A stretch of DNA of 64,000 nt. Origin: Nocardia sp. NBC_00403. Lineage in GTDB: Bacteria; Actinomycetota; Actinomycetes; Mycobacteriales; Mycobacteriaceae. The position numbers and the translations under genes were made by a program. The DNA is taken from the NCBI RefSeq assembly GCF_036046055.1, contig NZ_CP107939.1, positions 1,364,001-1,428,000 of the forward strand, given 5' to 3'. This document shows, in pieces, positions 20,239 to 29,542 of this stretch (within the stretch, counting starts at the first letter, position 1; every line of letters starts with the position of its first letter). Under the pieces are notes generated by a model. The model had not been told where the DNA came from, did not search any database, and was given only the letters and a program-made list of their open reading frames with translations.

Positions 20239-20659
20239 CGAACCGCCTCGTCGCCGCGCAGCGCTGCCTGCTGATCGGACCGTGCGGCCGCATCCAGCGT
20301 GGCCGCCGTGTCGGTGACCCCGCCACGAGATCGGCGCACCTCGAGGTGGCTGCCGCGATCTTGTCCGAATACTCGCATTGCATCTCCAGAATCACTGGGT
20401 CGGCTCGGTGATCGTTGCGCCGCACCCACTACTCGGCATTGCGCAAGGTCGCCACGCAGGCGACCGGCGCTTATGCTGCCAGGTCCTGGCGCGGTATGCG
20501 CGCACCGTACGCGACCCGGAGCATTCCGGCCAGACCGGCCGGTCTCGAGCTGGCCGGCCGCAGCACCGCACCTTCTTACGGGTCCGCACCCGCCCCGAGC
20601 ACCACAGGAGCTGCGGTTCCCGGGAACGGGTGCGGAGGGCCGAGACGCGGCAGGCAAGC
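20239..20659 (-). other. 421-bp gap between dprE2 and aftA
   Basis: dprE2 and aftA are normally adjacent, so this gap is unusual. A TTG-started frame (20657 down to 20235, 140 codons, Arg/Gly/Ala-rich) runs from just after the dprE2 stop and overlaps the aftA ATG as ATGA. Third-position GC is high only in its last 40 or so codons. I do not call it a gene; a short coupling ORF from ATG 20378 is possible. Confidence 0.4.
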
Positions 20660-21421
20660 TCAGATGGGCAGCTTGCGGAAGATCGGGCGCGGGATGTGGC
20701 GCAGGATCATCATCACGAAGCGGAAGGCGCCGGGCGCCCAGATGAGCTCCCTGCCCTTCTGGGAGGCCGAAACCGCAAGCGCCGCAATGTCTTCCTTGTC
20801 GACGGTGAGCGGAGCCTCTTTGACGTGCGCCGAGAACCTGGTCCGCACCATGCCGGGTCGGATCACCAGCACGCGCGGGCCATGGGGGCGCAGCGCCTCG
20901 CCGAGACCGAGGTAGAAACCGTCGAGGCCGGCCTTGGTCGACCCGTAGACGAAGTTCGAGCGGCGTACCCGCTCACCGGCGACCGAGGACATGGCGATGA
21001 TGCGCCCGAAGCCCTGCGCCTTCATCTTCTCGCCGACCAGCACGCCGACGGAAACCGCTGCGGTGTAGTTGATCTCGGCAACCTGCACGGCTTTGCGCTG
21101 GTTCTGCCACAGCTCTTCCGGATCGCCGTCGAGAGCGAAGGCGACGATGGCGACATCCACATCGCCTGCGTCCCAGGCCGTGTCGATGACCTTCGGGTGG
21201 CTCTCGGTGTCGAGTGCGTCGAAGTCGATGACGTCGACCTGATTCGCCCCGGCCGCCTTCATCTGGGAGACCGCGTCCTCGCGCAGCGGATCACCGGGCA
21301 GCGCGGCCAGAATGATCCGCGCGGGACCCTTCTTCAGGTACTCGGCGCAGATCGCCAAGCCGATTTCCGAGGTACCGCCCAGCAGCAGGATGGTCTGCGG
21401 GTTGCCTACGGCATTAATCAC
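20660..21421 (-). CDS. dprE2: Decaprenylphosphoryl-2-keto-ribose reductase DprE2
   Basis: NAD(P)H-dependent short-chain reductase that completes epimerisation of decaprenyl-phosphoribose to the arabinose donor, working on the keto product of DprE1. 253 residues: nucleotide-binding [10 protein letters not shown] near residue 11, catalytic Ser in [10 protein letters not shown] and YGSTKAG (Tyr/Lys pair). GTG 21421 overlaps the dprE1 stop as GTGA, showing tight coupling. Confidence 0.95.
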   Translation of the reverse strand: MINAVGNPQTILLLGGTSEIGLAICAEYLKKGPARIILAALPGDPLREDAVSQMKAAGANQVDVIDFDALDTESHPKVIDTAWDAGDVDVAIVAFALDGDPEELWQNQRKAVQVAEINYTAAVSVGVLVGEKMKAQGFGRIIAMSSVAGERVRRSNFVYGSTKAGLDGFYLGLGEALRPHGPRVLVIRPGMVRTRFSAHVKEAPLTVDKEDIAALAVSASQKGRELIWAPGAFRFVMMILRHIPRPIFRKLPI

Positions 21422-22875
21422 TGGAGCTCCAGCCTTCTCGCCATATCGGACATGAAAACGCCTGTGGGATCGACACTTCGGCGGACCTTGATCCACTCGT
21501 CGATCCGGGGGTACATCTTGTGGAACGCCTCCGCGGTGGTGCGCGAGTCCTTCGCGGTGTACAGCCGCCCGCCGAACTCCATCACCCGCTTGTCCAGCTC
21601 GCCGACCAGCTCGTTGAGTCCCGGTTTGATGGGGAAGTCGACGCAGATGTTCCAGCCCGGCATCGGGAAGCTCAGCGGCGCCTGGTTGCCCGGCCCGAAC
21701 AGCTTGAAGACATTCAGCGCCGAGTAGTGGCCCGAGGCTTGGATGTCGATGATGATCCGCTTGAATTCCTCGACCGCCTCGGTCGGCACCACGAACTGGT
21801 ACTGCAGGAATCCGTTGGATCCGTAGCCACGGTTCCACTCCGCGATCATGTCCAGCGGGTGGTAGAACTGCGTCAGGTTCTGCACCTTGCCGGTGTAGTT
21901 GCCGCCCATCCGGTAGTACGCCTCGCCGATGGACATCAGCGACACCTTGTTCATTGTCCAGTTCGGGAAGATGTCCGGAACTGTCATGAGCTGGGGTGCG
22001 TCGAATTTCAGCGGCTTGCGCTGTAGCTTCGCGGGCAGCTCGTCCAGCTTGGCGAGGCGGCCGCGGGTGATGGTGGCGCGGCCGAGCTTCGGCAGCGGGC
22101 TGATCACGTCGAACCATGCGCTGGAGTAGGTGTAGTCGGCTTCGCTGCCGTCGCTGTGCGCCGCGATCGTCTCGTCGAGAGTGGTGGTCTTGACGCCGTC
22201 GTTGAGGAAGTAGGCGCTCTCGGTGACCACCATCTCGATGGTGGCGCGCAGGATGATGCCCGTGAGTCCGTTGCCACCGACGGTGGCCCAGAACAATTTG
22301 GCGTTGCGCTTCGGTGTGAGGTGCTGCACCTGCCCGTCAGCGGTGAGCAGATCGATCGAGCGCACGTGGTTGCCGAAGCTGCCCTCGCTGTGATGGTTCT
22401 TGCCGTGGATATCGGAGGCGATGGCGCCGCCGATCGTCACCTGGCGGGTGCCCGGTAGCACCGGGACCCACAGCCCGAACGGCAGCGCGGCCTTCATCAG
22501 CTGATCCAGGCTGACCCCGCCGTCCACATCGACGATGCGGGTGTCGCCGTCGATCCGGTGGATGCGGTTGAGCGCGGTCATGTCGACGACGAGGCCGCCG
22601 GCATTCTGCGCATGATCGCCGTAGGAGCGGCCGAGCCCGCGCGCGATCACACCGCGGCGCAGGTGGGCAGGCTTGCTGTCGTTGTCCTCGGCGACCATGG
22701 CAACAGCCTTGGCGATCAGTTCGGGATCGCTCGTCGAGAGCACTTCGGAAGAGGTTGGTGCGGTGCGACCCCACCCGGTCAACGCCCGAGTGCGTGTCGG
22801 CAGAGCGAACGCATCATCGGGGGTGTTGCCGGAGTTGATACCGGTTGCGGTGGCGGTCGGAGCTTTCGTGGACAT
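21418..22875 (-). CDS. dprE1: Decaprenylphosphoribose 2'-oxidase DprE1
   Basis: FAD oxidase that oxidises decaprenyl-phosphoribose at C2'; target of benzothiazinones. About 485 residues: FAD-binding half with GLGRSYGD and [21 protein letters not shown], substrate half with [21 protein letters not shown]-type Lys region, [12 protein letters not shown] containing the inhibitor-reactive Cys (C411 here, equivalent to mycobacterial Cys387), and AKDSRTTAE. That Cys is present, so this copy should be sensitive. ATG 22875 (MSTKAP) is my choice; ATG 22881 is equally possible, and the frame stays open to 22950. First gene of the minus-strand arabinan run, divergent from gtrA. Confidence 0.95.
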   Translation of the reverse strand: MSTKAPTATATGINSGNTPDDAFALPTRTRALTGWGRTAPTSSEVLSTSDPELIAKAVAMVAEDNDSKPAHLRRGVIARGLGRSYGDHAQNAGGLVVDMTALNRIHRIDGDTRIVDVDGGVSLDQLMKAALPFGLWVPVLPGTRQVTIGGAIASDIHGKNHHSEGSFGNHVRSIDLLTADGQVQHLTPKRNAKLFWATVGGNGLTGIILRATIEMVVTESAYFLNDGVKTTTLDETIAAHSDGSEADYTYSSAWFDVISPLPKLGRATITRGRLAKLDELPAKLQRKPLKFDAPQLMTVPDIFPNWTMNKVSLMSIGEAYYRMGGNYTGKVQNLTQFYHPLDMIAEWNRGYGSNGFLQYQFVVPTEAVEEFKRIIIDIQASGHYSALNVFKLFGPGNQAPLSFPMPGWNICVDFPIKPGLNELVGELDKRVMEFGGRLYTAKDSRTTAEAFHKMYPRIDEWIKVRRSVDPTGVFMSDMARRLELQ

Positions 22876-22980
22876 CGGCATAGAGGCTACATGCATGGCC
22901 GGACATCCGGTCGGCCTCGCCGTACTCTCCGGTACGAGAGGCCGGGCCAACGCCCACCCACATCACCGGCCGCCTCCCGC

Positions 22981-22986
22981 TACGCT
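22981..22986 (+). promoter_or_regulatory. -10 box of leaderless gtrA
   Basis: TACGCT followed by 6 nt and the GTG start at 22993; no Shine-Dalgarno. This spacing puts the transcription start at the start codon. Confidence 0.55.
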
Positions 22987-22992
22987 CGTCGC

Positions 22993-23448
22993 GTGCATGC
23001 CGAACCCCACCTCCCGCTCCCGGCCGAACTGCCGCTTGTCGACGAGCCGGGCGGTACCGATGTCGACCTGAAAACGCAGATCATCCGCTTCGGTGTCACC
23101 GGCGGATTGTCGGCCGTCGTCGACTACGGGCTCTACAGTCTGCTGCTGAACCTGATCGGGCTGCCGGTCAGCGTCGCCAAGTCGATCAGCTTCATCGCGG
23201 GCACCACCACCGCGTATCTGATCAACCGCCGATGGACCTTCCAGGCGCCACCGAGCCGAGCCCGCTTCCTCGCGGTGGTGGTGCTCTACGCCATCACCTT
23301 CGCCGTCCAGGTCGGCATCAACGCGGTGCTGTACGCCACCCTGACCGACGAGTGGTGGCGGCAGCCGCTGGCATTTGTCGTCGCCCAGGGCACCGCCACC
23401 GTCATCAACTTCGTCGTCCAACGCCTGGTCATCTTCAAAATCCACTGA
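22993..23448 (+). CDS. GtrA-family membrane protein beside dprE1
   Basis: 151 residues with four predicted TM helices and the GtrA pattern (RFGVTGGLSAVVDYGLYSLL, TAYLINRRWTF, VQRLVIFKIH). The family is linked to flipping polyprenyl-phosphate sugars; the mycobacterial neighbour of dprE1 (Rv3789) is also GtrA-like and has been tied to arabinan synthesis. Here it is divergent from dprE1 instead of co-directional. GTG 22993 is supported by homology beginning there and by the TANNNT box; the frame is open further upstream. Confidence 0.88.
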   Translation: MHAEPHLPLPAELPLVDEPGGTDVDLKTQIIRFGVTGGLSAVVDYGLYSLLLNLIGLPVSVAKSISFIAGTTTAYLINRRWTFQAPPSRARFLAVVVLYAITFAVQVGINAVLYATLTDEWWRQPLAFVVAQGTATVINFVVQRLVIFKIH

Positions 23449-23496
23449 CCCCGGATAGGAACTCACCGAGGGTTTCTCTACCCCCGGCCACACGAG

Positions 23497-24138
23497 TCAG
23501 CGTGGGACCAAGGCTGGGGTTGTGGGGTCGGTTGCGTCGGTGGACTGTGCTTTGGCGCCGAAGTAGTCGCCGCCTTTGGCGCGGACGTTGTCGGTGCCCC
23601 AGTCGCGTTGCTCTCGCGCCGCGGGCACCAGGTGCGGAATGTGCTTGCGGCAGTGGATGTAGGCCTCGTCGATGTCGACGACCACCCAGCGCTCGGCCGC
23701 TCGACCTTTGTGGCTCTCCGGTAGATCGGACACCGATCGACGCAAGTTCTCGTCGTCGATGATGCGGGCCGAGCCGTTGATGTGCAGGCCGATCAGGTCG
23801 CGGACGAAATCGATTAGCAGGATGCCGACGTGCGGGTTCTCCAGGATGTTGCCGAGGCTGGCCATCACGCCGTTGCCGCGGTATTCGGGATAGGCAATCG
23901 TGCGTTCGTCGATGACGTGCAGAAAGCCGGGCAGGCCCGCGCGGAAGCTGGCGTCGCATTCTCCGTGCTTGTCCGAGGTGGCGATGAAGGCCATATCCAT
24001 CCGCGCGATGAATTCGACCATCGTGGGGTTCAGTCGGTCGAGCACCTGGTCGTCGTAGAAACGGCCGGCTCTGTCCTGGGTGTTGTACCTGTCCTGGAGT
24101 TCGTGCTCACCGTCACTGCCACGCTGTATGCCGGGCAT
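23497..24138 (-). CDS. Pyridoxamine 5'-phosphate oxidase-family FMN-binding protein
   Basis: 213 residues with the split-barrel flavin-binding pattern: MVEFIARMDMAFIATSDKHGECDASFRAG, then PEYRGNGVMASLGNILENPHVGILLIDF and GLHINGSARI. Probably an FMN- or F420-dependent oxidoreductase of unknown substrate; not a proven vitamin B6 enzyme. Starts at ATG 24138; an 8-bp-arm dyad lies 15-33 bp upstream. Convergent with gtrA (48 bp between stop codons). Confidence 0.85.
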   Translation of the reverse strand: MPGIQRGSDGEHELQDRYNTQDRAGRFYDDQVLDRLNPTMVEFIARMDMAFIATSDKHGECDASFRAGLPGFLHVIDERTIAYPEYRGNGVMASLGNILENPHVGILLIDFVRDLIGLHINGSARIIDDENLRRSVSDLPESHKGRAAERWVVVDIDEAYIHCRKHIPHLVPAAREQRDWGTDNVRAKGGDYFGAKAQSTDATDPTTPALVPR

Positions 24139-24152
24139 CTGTGCCCCCTCTG

Positions 24153-24171
24153 GTAGCCGGAGTCCGGCTAC
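24153..24171. promoter_or_regulatory. Dyad in the leader of the FMN-binding gene
   Basis: Perfect inverted repeat GTAGCCGG-N3-CCGGCTAC, 15 bp before ATG 24138. Could be a repressor operator or a 5'-UTR hairpin. Confidence 0.4.
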
Positions 24172-24361
24172 TCGGGGTTCGACGCTGAACCGCGACTAAA
24201 CCGAAATCTTGTCCATCTTAATGGGTTTCGCCGGGCAAAGCTACAAAATCCATCGTGCGAATGTATCGAATGCTTAATTAGCGCAAGGGTTTCCACAAGT
24301 TAGCCGGAAGCCGACCGACCGGATTTTTGCCGGTCGATCGGCAGCTGATGCGGCGGTGAGC

Positions 24362-26551
24362 TCAGGCCGGCGTCACGGTGACAGGGACACCGTTGAACAC
24401 CGCGTTCCCGGACGGCACGTCGACCACCGAATCATCGGTCAGCACATTGGCATTGACCCCGGCGTGGTCGCGCGCCACCGCTTGGGTGCTGTCGGTGTGA
24501 CCCCAGCCGTGCGGCAGGCTCACCACCCCGGGCATGATCGCGTCGGTCGGCTCCAGCGGCACCGTCAACGATCCGGCGGCCGATTTCACCACGGCGTTGT
24601 CGCCCAGGCCGAGGCGCGCCACATCGGCGGGATTGATATGCAGTGTGCACTTGTTCGACCCGCTCACCAGCGTGGCGATGTTGTGCATCCAGCTGTTGTT
24701 CGACCGCAACTGGCGTCGCCCGATCAGCACCAGATCCGGCGCGGCGTCGTCGAGCCTGCCGCGCATCCTCGCCACATCGTCGAGCAACTGTTGCGGCGCG
24801 AGCTCCACTCGGGTGGAAGCCGTGCGCAACGCTCCTGGCAGTCTCGGCTGCAGCGGCCCGAGATCGATGCCGTGCGGATTGTCGAGCAGCACTTGTAGAT
24901 TGAGCGTGCCGCCATTCCACTCGCCGTACGGGCCGAGGCGCAGCATCATGTCGATGCGCTGCTCGGTGCTGTTGTCGCCGATCAGCTCCGGCCGCCGATC
25001 CGCCAGCCCGGCCTTGTGTAATGTGCCCGCGATGACCAGCTCGTCCACCGCGGTGAGTGGGTCCTGCCCGCCGGTCCCGTCGTGTGGTCTTCCGGTCAGC
25101 GCCGCCGCGAGCCGAGCGATCACGCCGGCCTCCGAGGGGCGATCGCCGAGCGGCACAAGTGGTCGCGAGTAGCGCGCATAGTTACGGACCGCGAACTGCA
25201 GGAGCGCGAAATCGTAGTGCGGCGACTGCACCGGCCGCGGTGGCGGCAGGATCACATCGGCGTGCCTGGTGGTTTCGTTCAGATACCTGTCGACGCTGAC
25301 CATGAATTCGAGCTGCGCGAAGGCCACGTCCAGCCGGGCCCCGCTCGGCGCGGAGAGCACCGGGTTGCCGGCGACCGTGATCACCGCGCGGACCTGCCCC
25401 TGGCCGGGCGTGGTGATCTCGTCGGCCAGGGTGGCCACCGGCAGCTCGCCCATCGCCTCGGGCAGTTCACGAACCCGGCTGGCCCAGCGGCCGGTGCGGA
25501 ACGGTTTGGTGCGGGCGATGCCGCCGGCAGCAGCGTTCGCGAACATCGCGCCGCCGGGGGAGTCCAGATTGCCGGTCAACACATTGATCACATCGACAAG
25601 CCACTGGGTGAGGGTGCCGAATTCGGCTGTGCAGGTGCCGATTCGGGCGTACACCGCGGCGGTCGGCGCGGCCGCGAGCTCCTGCGCAAGCCGGACAACG
25701 GTCTCGGCAGGTACTCCGGTTCGCGCCGAGGCTATCTCCGGGGTGAAATCTGCCGCGGCCGCGCGCACGTCATCGAGTCCGGAAACTTCGACACGCACGT
25801 CTGTCAGGTTCTGCGCGAACAACGTGTGGACAATTCCGAACAAGAGATAAGCATCGCTGCCCGGCCGAATGAACAGATGCTCGTCGGCGAGCTTCGCCGT
25901 GCGGGTCACCCGAGGATCTACGACGACGAATCGGCCGCCCCGATTACGCATCGCTTTCAACCTGCCGGGGAAATCCGGTGCGGTGCACAGCGATCCGTTC
26001 GACTCCAGCGGATTCGCGCCGAGCATGAGCAGATAGTCGGTGCGATCGAGATCCGGCACCGGCACAGTCAGCGGATCACCGAACATCAGCCCGCTGGCCA
26101 CCTGCTTGGGCATCTGGTCGGCCGTGCTCGCGGAATAGAAATTCTTGGTGCCGAGCGCGCGGATCAGCACCGGCGCATAGAGCGCGCCTGCCACCGTGTG
26201 CGCATTCGGATTGCCTAGATACAGTGCCGCGGATTGGTTCCCGTGCTCGGCCACGATCGCGGGGAAGCGCTCGGCGATCAGATCGAACGCCTCGCTCCAG
26301 GATGCGGTGCGCCACGTGCCGGTCGCACGGTCGCGAATCATCGGTTCGGTCAACCGGTCCGGATCTTCGTCCAGATGACCGAAGCTCGCACCCTTTGGGC
26401 AGATGAAGCCCTTGCTGAACGGATCCTGCCGATCACCACGGACCGAGGTCACATGGTTGTCGGGATCGAGGGTGATTTCGAGTCCGCAGACCGCCTCGCA
26501 CAGCGGGCAGGTGCGCAGCAGCGTGCGGGACGGATCAGTGATCTGGGCCAT
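24362..26551 (-). CDS. Molybdopterin oxidoreductase with N-terminal 4Fe-4S site
   Basis: 729 residues of the DMSO reductase/formate dehydrogenase superfamily. N-terminal 4Fe-4S ligands are C15, C18, C22 and C51 (CPLCEAVC and FICPKG). bis-MGD domains follow (GANPLESNG, VVDPRVTRTA, TGNLDSPGG) with a C-terminal MPGVVSLPHGWGH block. At the usual metal-ligand position (around residue 140) the sequence reads SASTADQ, so no Cys or Sec is visible. No Tat signal: predicted cytoplasmic. Substrate unknown; no partner subunit or cofactor gene is adjacent. Confidence 0.88.
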   Translation of the reverse strand: MAQITDPSRTLLRTCPLCEAVCGLEITLDPDNHVTSVRGDRQDPFSKGFICPKGASFGHLDEDPDRLTEPMIRDRATGTWRTASWSEAFDLIAERFPAIVAEHGNQSAALYLGNPNAHTVAGALYAPVLIRALGTKNFYSASTADQMPKQVASGLMFGDPLTVPVPDLDRTDYLLMLGANPLESNGSLCTAPDFPGRLKAMRNRGGRFVVVDPRVTRTAKLADEHLFIRPGSDAYLLFGIVHTLFAQNLTDVRVEVSGLDDVRAAAADFTPEIASARTGVPAETVVRLAQELAAAPTAAVYARIGTCTAEFGTLTQWLVDVINVLTGNLDSPGGAMFANAAAGGIARTKPFRTGRWASRVRELPEAMGELPVATLADEITTPGQGQVRAVITVAGNPVLSAPSGARLDVAFAQLEFMVSVDRYLNETTRHADVILPPPRPVQSPHYDFALLQFAVRNYARYSRPLVPLGDRPSEAGVIARLAAALTGRPHDGTGGQDPLTAVDELVIAGTLHKAGLADRRPELIGDNSTEQRIDMMLRLGPYGEWNGGTLNLQVLLDNPHGIDLGPLQPRLPGALRTASTRVELAPQQLLDDVARMRGRLDDAAPDLVLIGRRQLRSNNSWMHNIATLVSGSNKCTLHINPADVARLGLGDNAVVKSAAGSLTVPLEPTDAIMPGVVSLPHGWGHTDSTQAVARDHAGVNANVLTDDSVVDVPSGNAVFNGVPVTVTPA

Positions 26552-26590
26552 ACCCCATCATCACCCGCGGCGACGCAGAGTGAAACAGCA

Positions 26591-26624
26591 ATGACCGATA
26601 ACCGCAAATGCGGCTATCGGTCAT
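26591..26624 (-). terminator. Hairpin between 26669 gene and molybdopterin gene
   Basis: Near-perfect 16-nt arms (26591-26606 and 26609-26624, one mismatch; the innermost bases form the loop). Downstream of the stop codon at 26669 on the minus strand. Confidence 0.6.
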
Positions 26625-26668
26625 GGTGGGCCGGGTAGTGCGGACCCTGCCCTGATGCAGGTGTCTCC

Positions 26669-27160
26669 TCAGCAGGCGACGCTGGTGAGCGCGGTGCGCT
26701 GCTTGCGCGAGGTCGCCGAACGGACGGCCGCGCTGATCGCGACCACCGGCGGGATCCAGCGGGCCTCGTTCGGCGCGATGCTCCAGCAGGCCGAGCCCGC
26801 CATCAGCTGGGTCGGCGGCAGCGGAATGCCATCGCCGTCGGTGTAGACGGTCGCGCCGGCCTCGCGCAGCGCCTCCAGCGCCATCGCGGCCTTGCGGACG
26901 CCGGTGACCAAGTGGATCTCGCGACGCTCGGCGCCGGGGATCTCGATCACGGGACCCGACAGGTTGTTCGCGCGGAGGAACCGGCGCACCTCGGCGGCCA
27001 GCTCGCCGCTGACCTCGATGCCCGACAAATCGGCATCCGTGATCAGGCAGATTCCGTTCGTCGTTTCAGCGATCGTCCACCCGCGCTGGATGTACTCCTG
27101 CGCCGCGGCAGTCATTTCTGCCGCCGAGACGGAAGTCGGAAACGTGGTGCGCACTGTCAT
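26669..27160 (-). CDS. Hypothetical protein, faint primase/polymerase-domain resemblance
   Basis: 163 residues, no signal or TM segment. TVYTDGDGIPLPPTQLMAGSACWSIAPNEARW faintly recalls the small DNA primase/polymerase-like proteins of actinobacteria (a PP(S/T) turn followed by W and P), but catalytic acidic residues cannot be assigned; treat as unknown. ATG 27160 follows GGAATGGAGA. Divergent from the DUF4282 gene. Confidence 0.7.
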   Translation of the reverse strand: MTVRTTFPTSVSAAEMTAAAQEYIQRGWTIAETTNGICLITDADLSGIEVSGELAAEVRRFLRANNLSGPVIEIPGAERREIHLVTGVRKAAMALEALREAGATVYTDGDGIPLPPTQLMAGSACWSIAPNEARWIPPVVAISAAVRSATSRKQRTALTSVAC

Positions 27161-27345
27161 TCTCCATTCCCCGATGAACTGGGTCCTGCTGCATTCATGG
27201 GTCGTATCGGCGGGGGGTGGCATGGGCGTTACGGGTTTTCAAAAGATCTTTCCGAGTGTCGTATTCGTCTCATCCGTGCGGGCTCGCTATGGCAGGTTTC
27301 CGGTCGTCTCTTGGCGGGTCGGCGCTATGCGGGGAGGATCGCGAC

Positions 27346-27906
27346 ATGACCGATGAATCCAACGGCGTTCCGGCGCCGGATTCGGATGAATACGAGACCG
27401 AATCGCGCTGGATCGCTTGGAAAGAGTCCGCCTCCCGGCGGTTCTCTCGCTCCGCCGTCACCGAGGAAGCGCCCGCCGAGCCCTTCGAAAGCCCGCGCGC
27501 CTTCGGCAAGTGGATCGTCGAGGCCGCACGCGGACTGCTCGATGTGCAGTTTCACCGCCCGGCGACAAGGACGCTGTTGCCGCTGGCCTACATGCTCGGT
27601 TTGGCCTTCGCGGTGGCGCTGCCGATCGCGCTGATCGTGCTCATGTGGCAGGTCTCCGCGGTGCTCGGGGTGCTGGCCGCGCTGGTGGCGGTGCCGCTCG
27701 GGCTGACCATCGCGGCCGTGGTCCGGCTGCTGCTGGAATTCCTGGTGAACGCGTCCAGGCTGGCGACCAGGGTGGAGCACATCAGTGAGCTGGCCGACGA
27801 TCTGTTCCAGGCGCTTTCGGATGTCGCCGAGCCGGTCAACCAGCTTTCCGAAGATGTCCGTGCAGTGCAGTTCTGGCGGTTCCGCAAGGGCGGTTCGCGC
27901 AAGTAG
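27346..27906 (+). CDS. DUF4282 membrane protein
   Basis: 186 residues: polar acidic N-terminus of about 60, then GLLDVQFHRPATRTLLPLAYMLGL, two TM helices and the typical ending (VRLLLEFLVNASRLATRVEHI) of DUF4282. Function unknown. ATG 27346 is preceded by GGGGAGG at 27331-27337. Confidence 0.85.
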   Translation: MTDESNGVPAPDSDEYETESRWIAWKESASRRFSRSAVTEEAPAEPFESPRAFGKWIVEAARGLLDVQFHRPATRTLLPLAYMLGLAFAVALPIALIVLMWQVSAVLGVLAALVAVPLGLTIAAVVRLLLEFLVNASRLATRVEHISELADDLFQALSDVAEPVNQLSEDVRAVQFWRFRKGGSRK

Positions 27907-28001
27907 CAAACGATCTGAGTTGCCGCATCCGACGGCGCTCGAACCCGTTCGACGTAGCTACGTCATCGGCGTATCTGTGACACCCACAGTGTCCTCTGCG
28001 A

Positions 28002-28020
28002 GTTTCATTGTGAAACAATG
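28002..28020. promoter_or_regulatory. Two overlapping palindromes upstream of the XRE gene
   Basis: GTTTCA-TTG-TGAAAC (28002-28016) and CATTGT-GAA-ACAATG (28006-28020) overlap by 11 bp, about 107 bp before the XRE start. Candidate operator. Confidence 0.4.
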
Positions 28021-28126
28021 CTGTTCGGATGTCCGATTCCTAACGACGGATATCAGGTAGGAAGCGTCGCACTCACGTTCACGGGAGGTTCGCGAGCGGC
28101 AATGACGCCCGGCACGAGGGGGAAGT

Positions 28127-29002
28127 ATGGCTTCACCGCACGGCACCACAGGTTCGACGATGCCGCGCAGGCAGCTAGGCCGTCACCTCCGCGATCTGCG
28201 CAACCGAGCCAGAATGACCACGCGGACGGCCGCCCAGAAGCTCGAGTGGTCCGAAGCCAAGATCTGGCGGATCGAAACCGGCCAGACCTCGCTGCGCAGC
28301 CTGGATGTCGAAGCCATGTGCAAGATCTACGGTGCACCGAGCGAACTCGTCGAGCCGTTGACCGCGCTGGCAAGGGAAACCAAGGCCAGGGGTTGGTGGA
28401 CCGGCTACAGCGATGTGATCACCGAGGGTTTCGAGGTGTACATCGGGCTGGAGGAAGCCGCCAGGCTGCTGTCCACCTATGAGAACGAGCTGGTTCCCGG
28501 CCTGCTGCAGACCGAGTCCTATGCGCGCGCGCTGCTCGCCGCGGGCCGCCCCGACGCGACGGCCGCCGAGATCGAGCGCCGGGTGCAGTTGCGAATGGCA
28601 CGGCAGGCGTTGGTGACCCGGAGTGATTCGCCGCTGCAGCTGGACGTGGTGATCGGTGAGTCGCTGCTGTGGCACCGGGTCGGCGGCGGCGAGGTGGCCG
28701 CCGAGCAGCTCGAGCACCTACGGCGCATGTGTGATCTGCCCAATGTGCGAATCCAGGTGGTCCCCTCGGATTCCGGCTATCACGATGGCATGGAGACGGG
28801 CCGCTTCGTGCTGCTCGATTTCGCCGAGGTCGCCGAGGGCGAGCTGACCGAACCGTCGGTCGTCTATGTCGAGGCGTTCGCCGGGCCGGTCTACTTGGAC
28901 AAGGAACACGAAACGGCGCGGTACCGAAAGGCTTTCGCCGGCATCAAGGCGGCGGCGTCGGATGCTCGGTTCGTCATCGAAGAGGCGCGCGCCGGCGTGT
29001 GA
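28127..29002 (+). CDS. XRE helix-turn-helix regulator with DUF5753 domain
   Basis: 291 residues: HTH at about 14-70 (LGRHLRDLRNRARMTTRTAAQKLEWSEAKIWRIETG) and DUF5753 at about 95-285 (YENELVPGLLQTESYARAL, QVVPSDSGYHDGM). This is the Scr1-like antitoxin-type regulator abundant in Streptomyces and Nocardia, usually next to a small DUF397 gene; no DUF397 partner is visible on either side. ATG 28127 follows GAGGGGGAA. Confidence 0.9.
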   Translation: MASPHGTTGSTMPRRQLGRHLRDLRNRARMTTRTAAQKLEWSEAKIWRIETGQTSLRSLDVEAMCKIYGAPSELVEPLTALARETKARGWWTGYSDVITEGFEVYIGLEEAARLLSTYENELVPGLLQTESYARALLAAGRPDATAAEIERRVQLRMARQALVTRSDSPLQLDVVIGESLLWHRVGGGEVAAEQLEHLRRMCDLPNVRIQVVPSDSGYHDGMETGRFVLLDFAEVAEGELTEPSVVYVEAFAGPVYLDKEHETARYRKAFAGIKAAASDARFVIEEARAGV

Positions 29003-29031
29003 TCGGTTGCGACAGCGGCGATCGGTGCTGC

Positions 29032-29457
29032 CTAGGTGCAGCGTCGACTGCCGTCCCAGGTGTTCTCGAGTATCCCGCGATGGGTCGGCAGTGCCTGCTC
29101 GTAGACCTCACGGCCCTTGTCGGTGAGGCAGACGAAAATCGCGCGGCGGTCCTCGGCGCACATGGTGCGCGAGACAAGGCCATCGCGCTCCAGCCGGGCC
29201 ACGGCGCGCGAGAGCGCGCTCTGGCTCAGGTAGATGTCATTGGCCAGATCACTCATCCGGTAGTTGCCGCAGTCGGCGTCGATCAGCCGGTCCAGCGTCT
29301 CGAACTCGCTGAGTCCGATCTCATGCTGATTCTGTAGCGCCTTTTCGAGTGCGCAACTCACCGCCGCATGTCGGTCGAGCAGCTCACGCCACTCTCCCAC
29401 CAGCCCGGTCGGCGCGACGGTGCGCCGGGCTGCGTCTGGAGTCGACACCTTCGACAT
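29032..29457 (-). CDS. MarR-family regulator of the adjacent MFS pump
   Basis: 141-residue winged-helix MarR protein: LSEFETLDRLIDA, recognition region YLSQSALSRAVARLERDGLVSRTMCAEDRRAIFVCLTDKGRE. Divergent from the MFS transporter with 85 bp between starts that hold two dyads, the classic arrangement of a local efflux repressor; repression is inferred. Confidence 0.9.
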   Translation of the reverse strand: MSKVSTPDAARRTVAPTGLVGEWRELLDRHAAVSCALEKALQNQHEIGLSEFETLDRLIDADCGNYRMSDLANDIYLSQSALSRAVARLERDGLVSRTMCAEDRRAIFVCLTDKGREVYEQALPTHRGILENTWDGSRRCT

Positions 29458-29485
29458 GGCCCCATCTTAGTGGTTCCCAGGGTTC

Positions 29486-29519
29486 AATGCAAGCGCATTA
29501 GTTGTGTTGGCATTTAATG
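29486..29519. promoter_or_regulatory. Dyads between marR and MFS gene
   Basis: AATGC-AAGC-GCATT (29486-29499) and CATT-T-AATG (29511-29519) lie in the divergent promoter region; candidate MarR operators. Confidence 0.4.
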
Positions 29520-29529
29520 TGTACGCATG

Positions 29530-29535
29530 TAACGT
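29530..29535 (+). promoter_or_regulatory. -10 box of leaderless MFS gene
   Basis: TAACGT, 7 nt before ATG 29543, no Shine-Dalgarno. Confidence 0.5.
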
Positions 29536-29542
29536 ACCTCGC

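Noticed and set aside
17740..20274. 844-codon open frame antisense to aftA
   Set aside because: Low-complexity charged translation; the reverse strand encodes AftA with all family motifs.
22072..22117. Possible long N-terminal extension of DprE2
   Set aside because: The frame is open far upstream, but DprE2 homology begins at GTG 21421, which overlaps the dprE1 stop codon.
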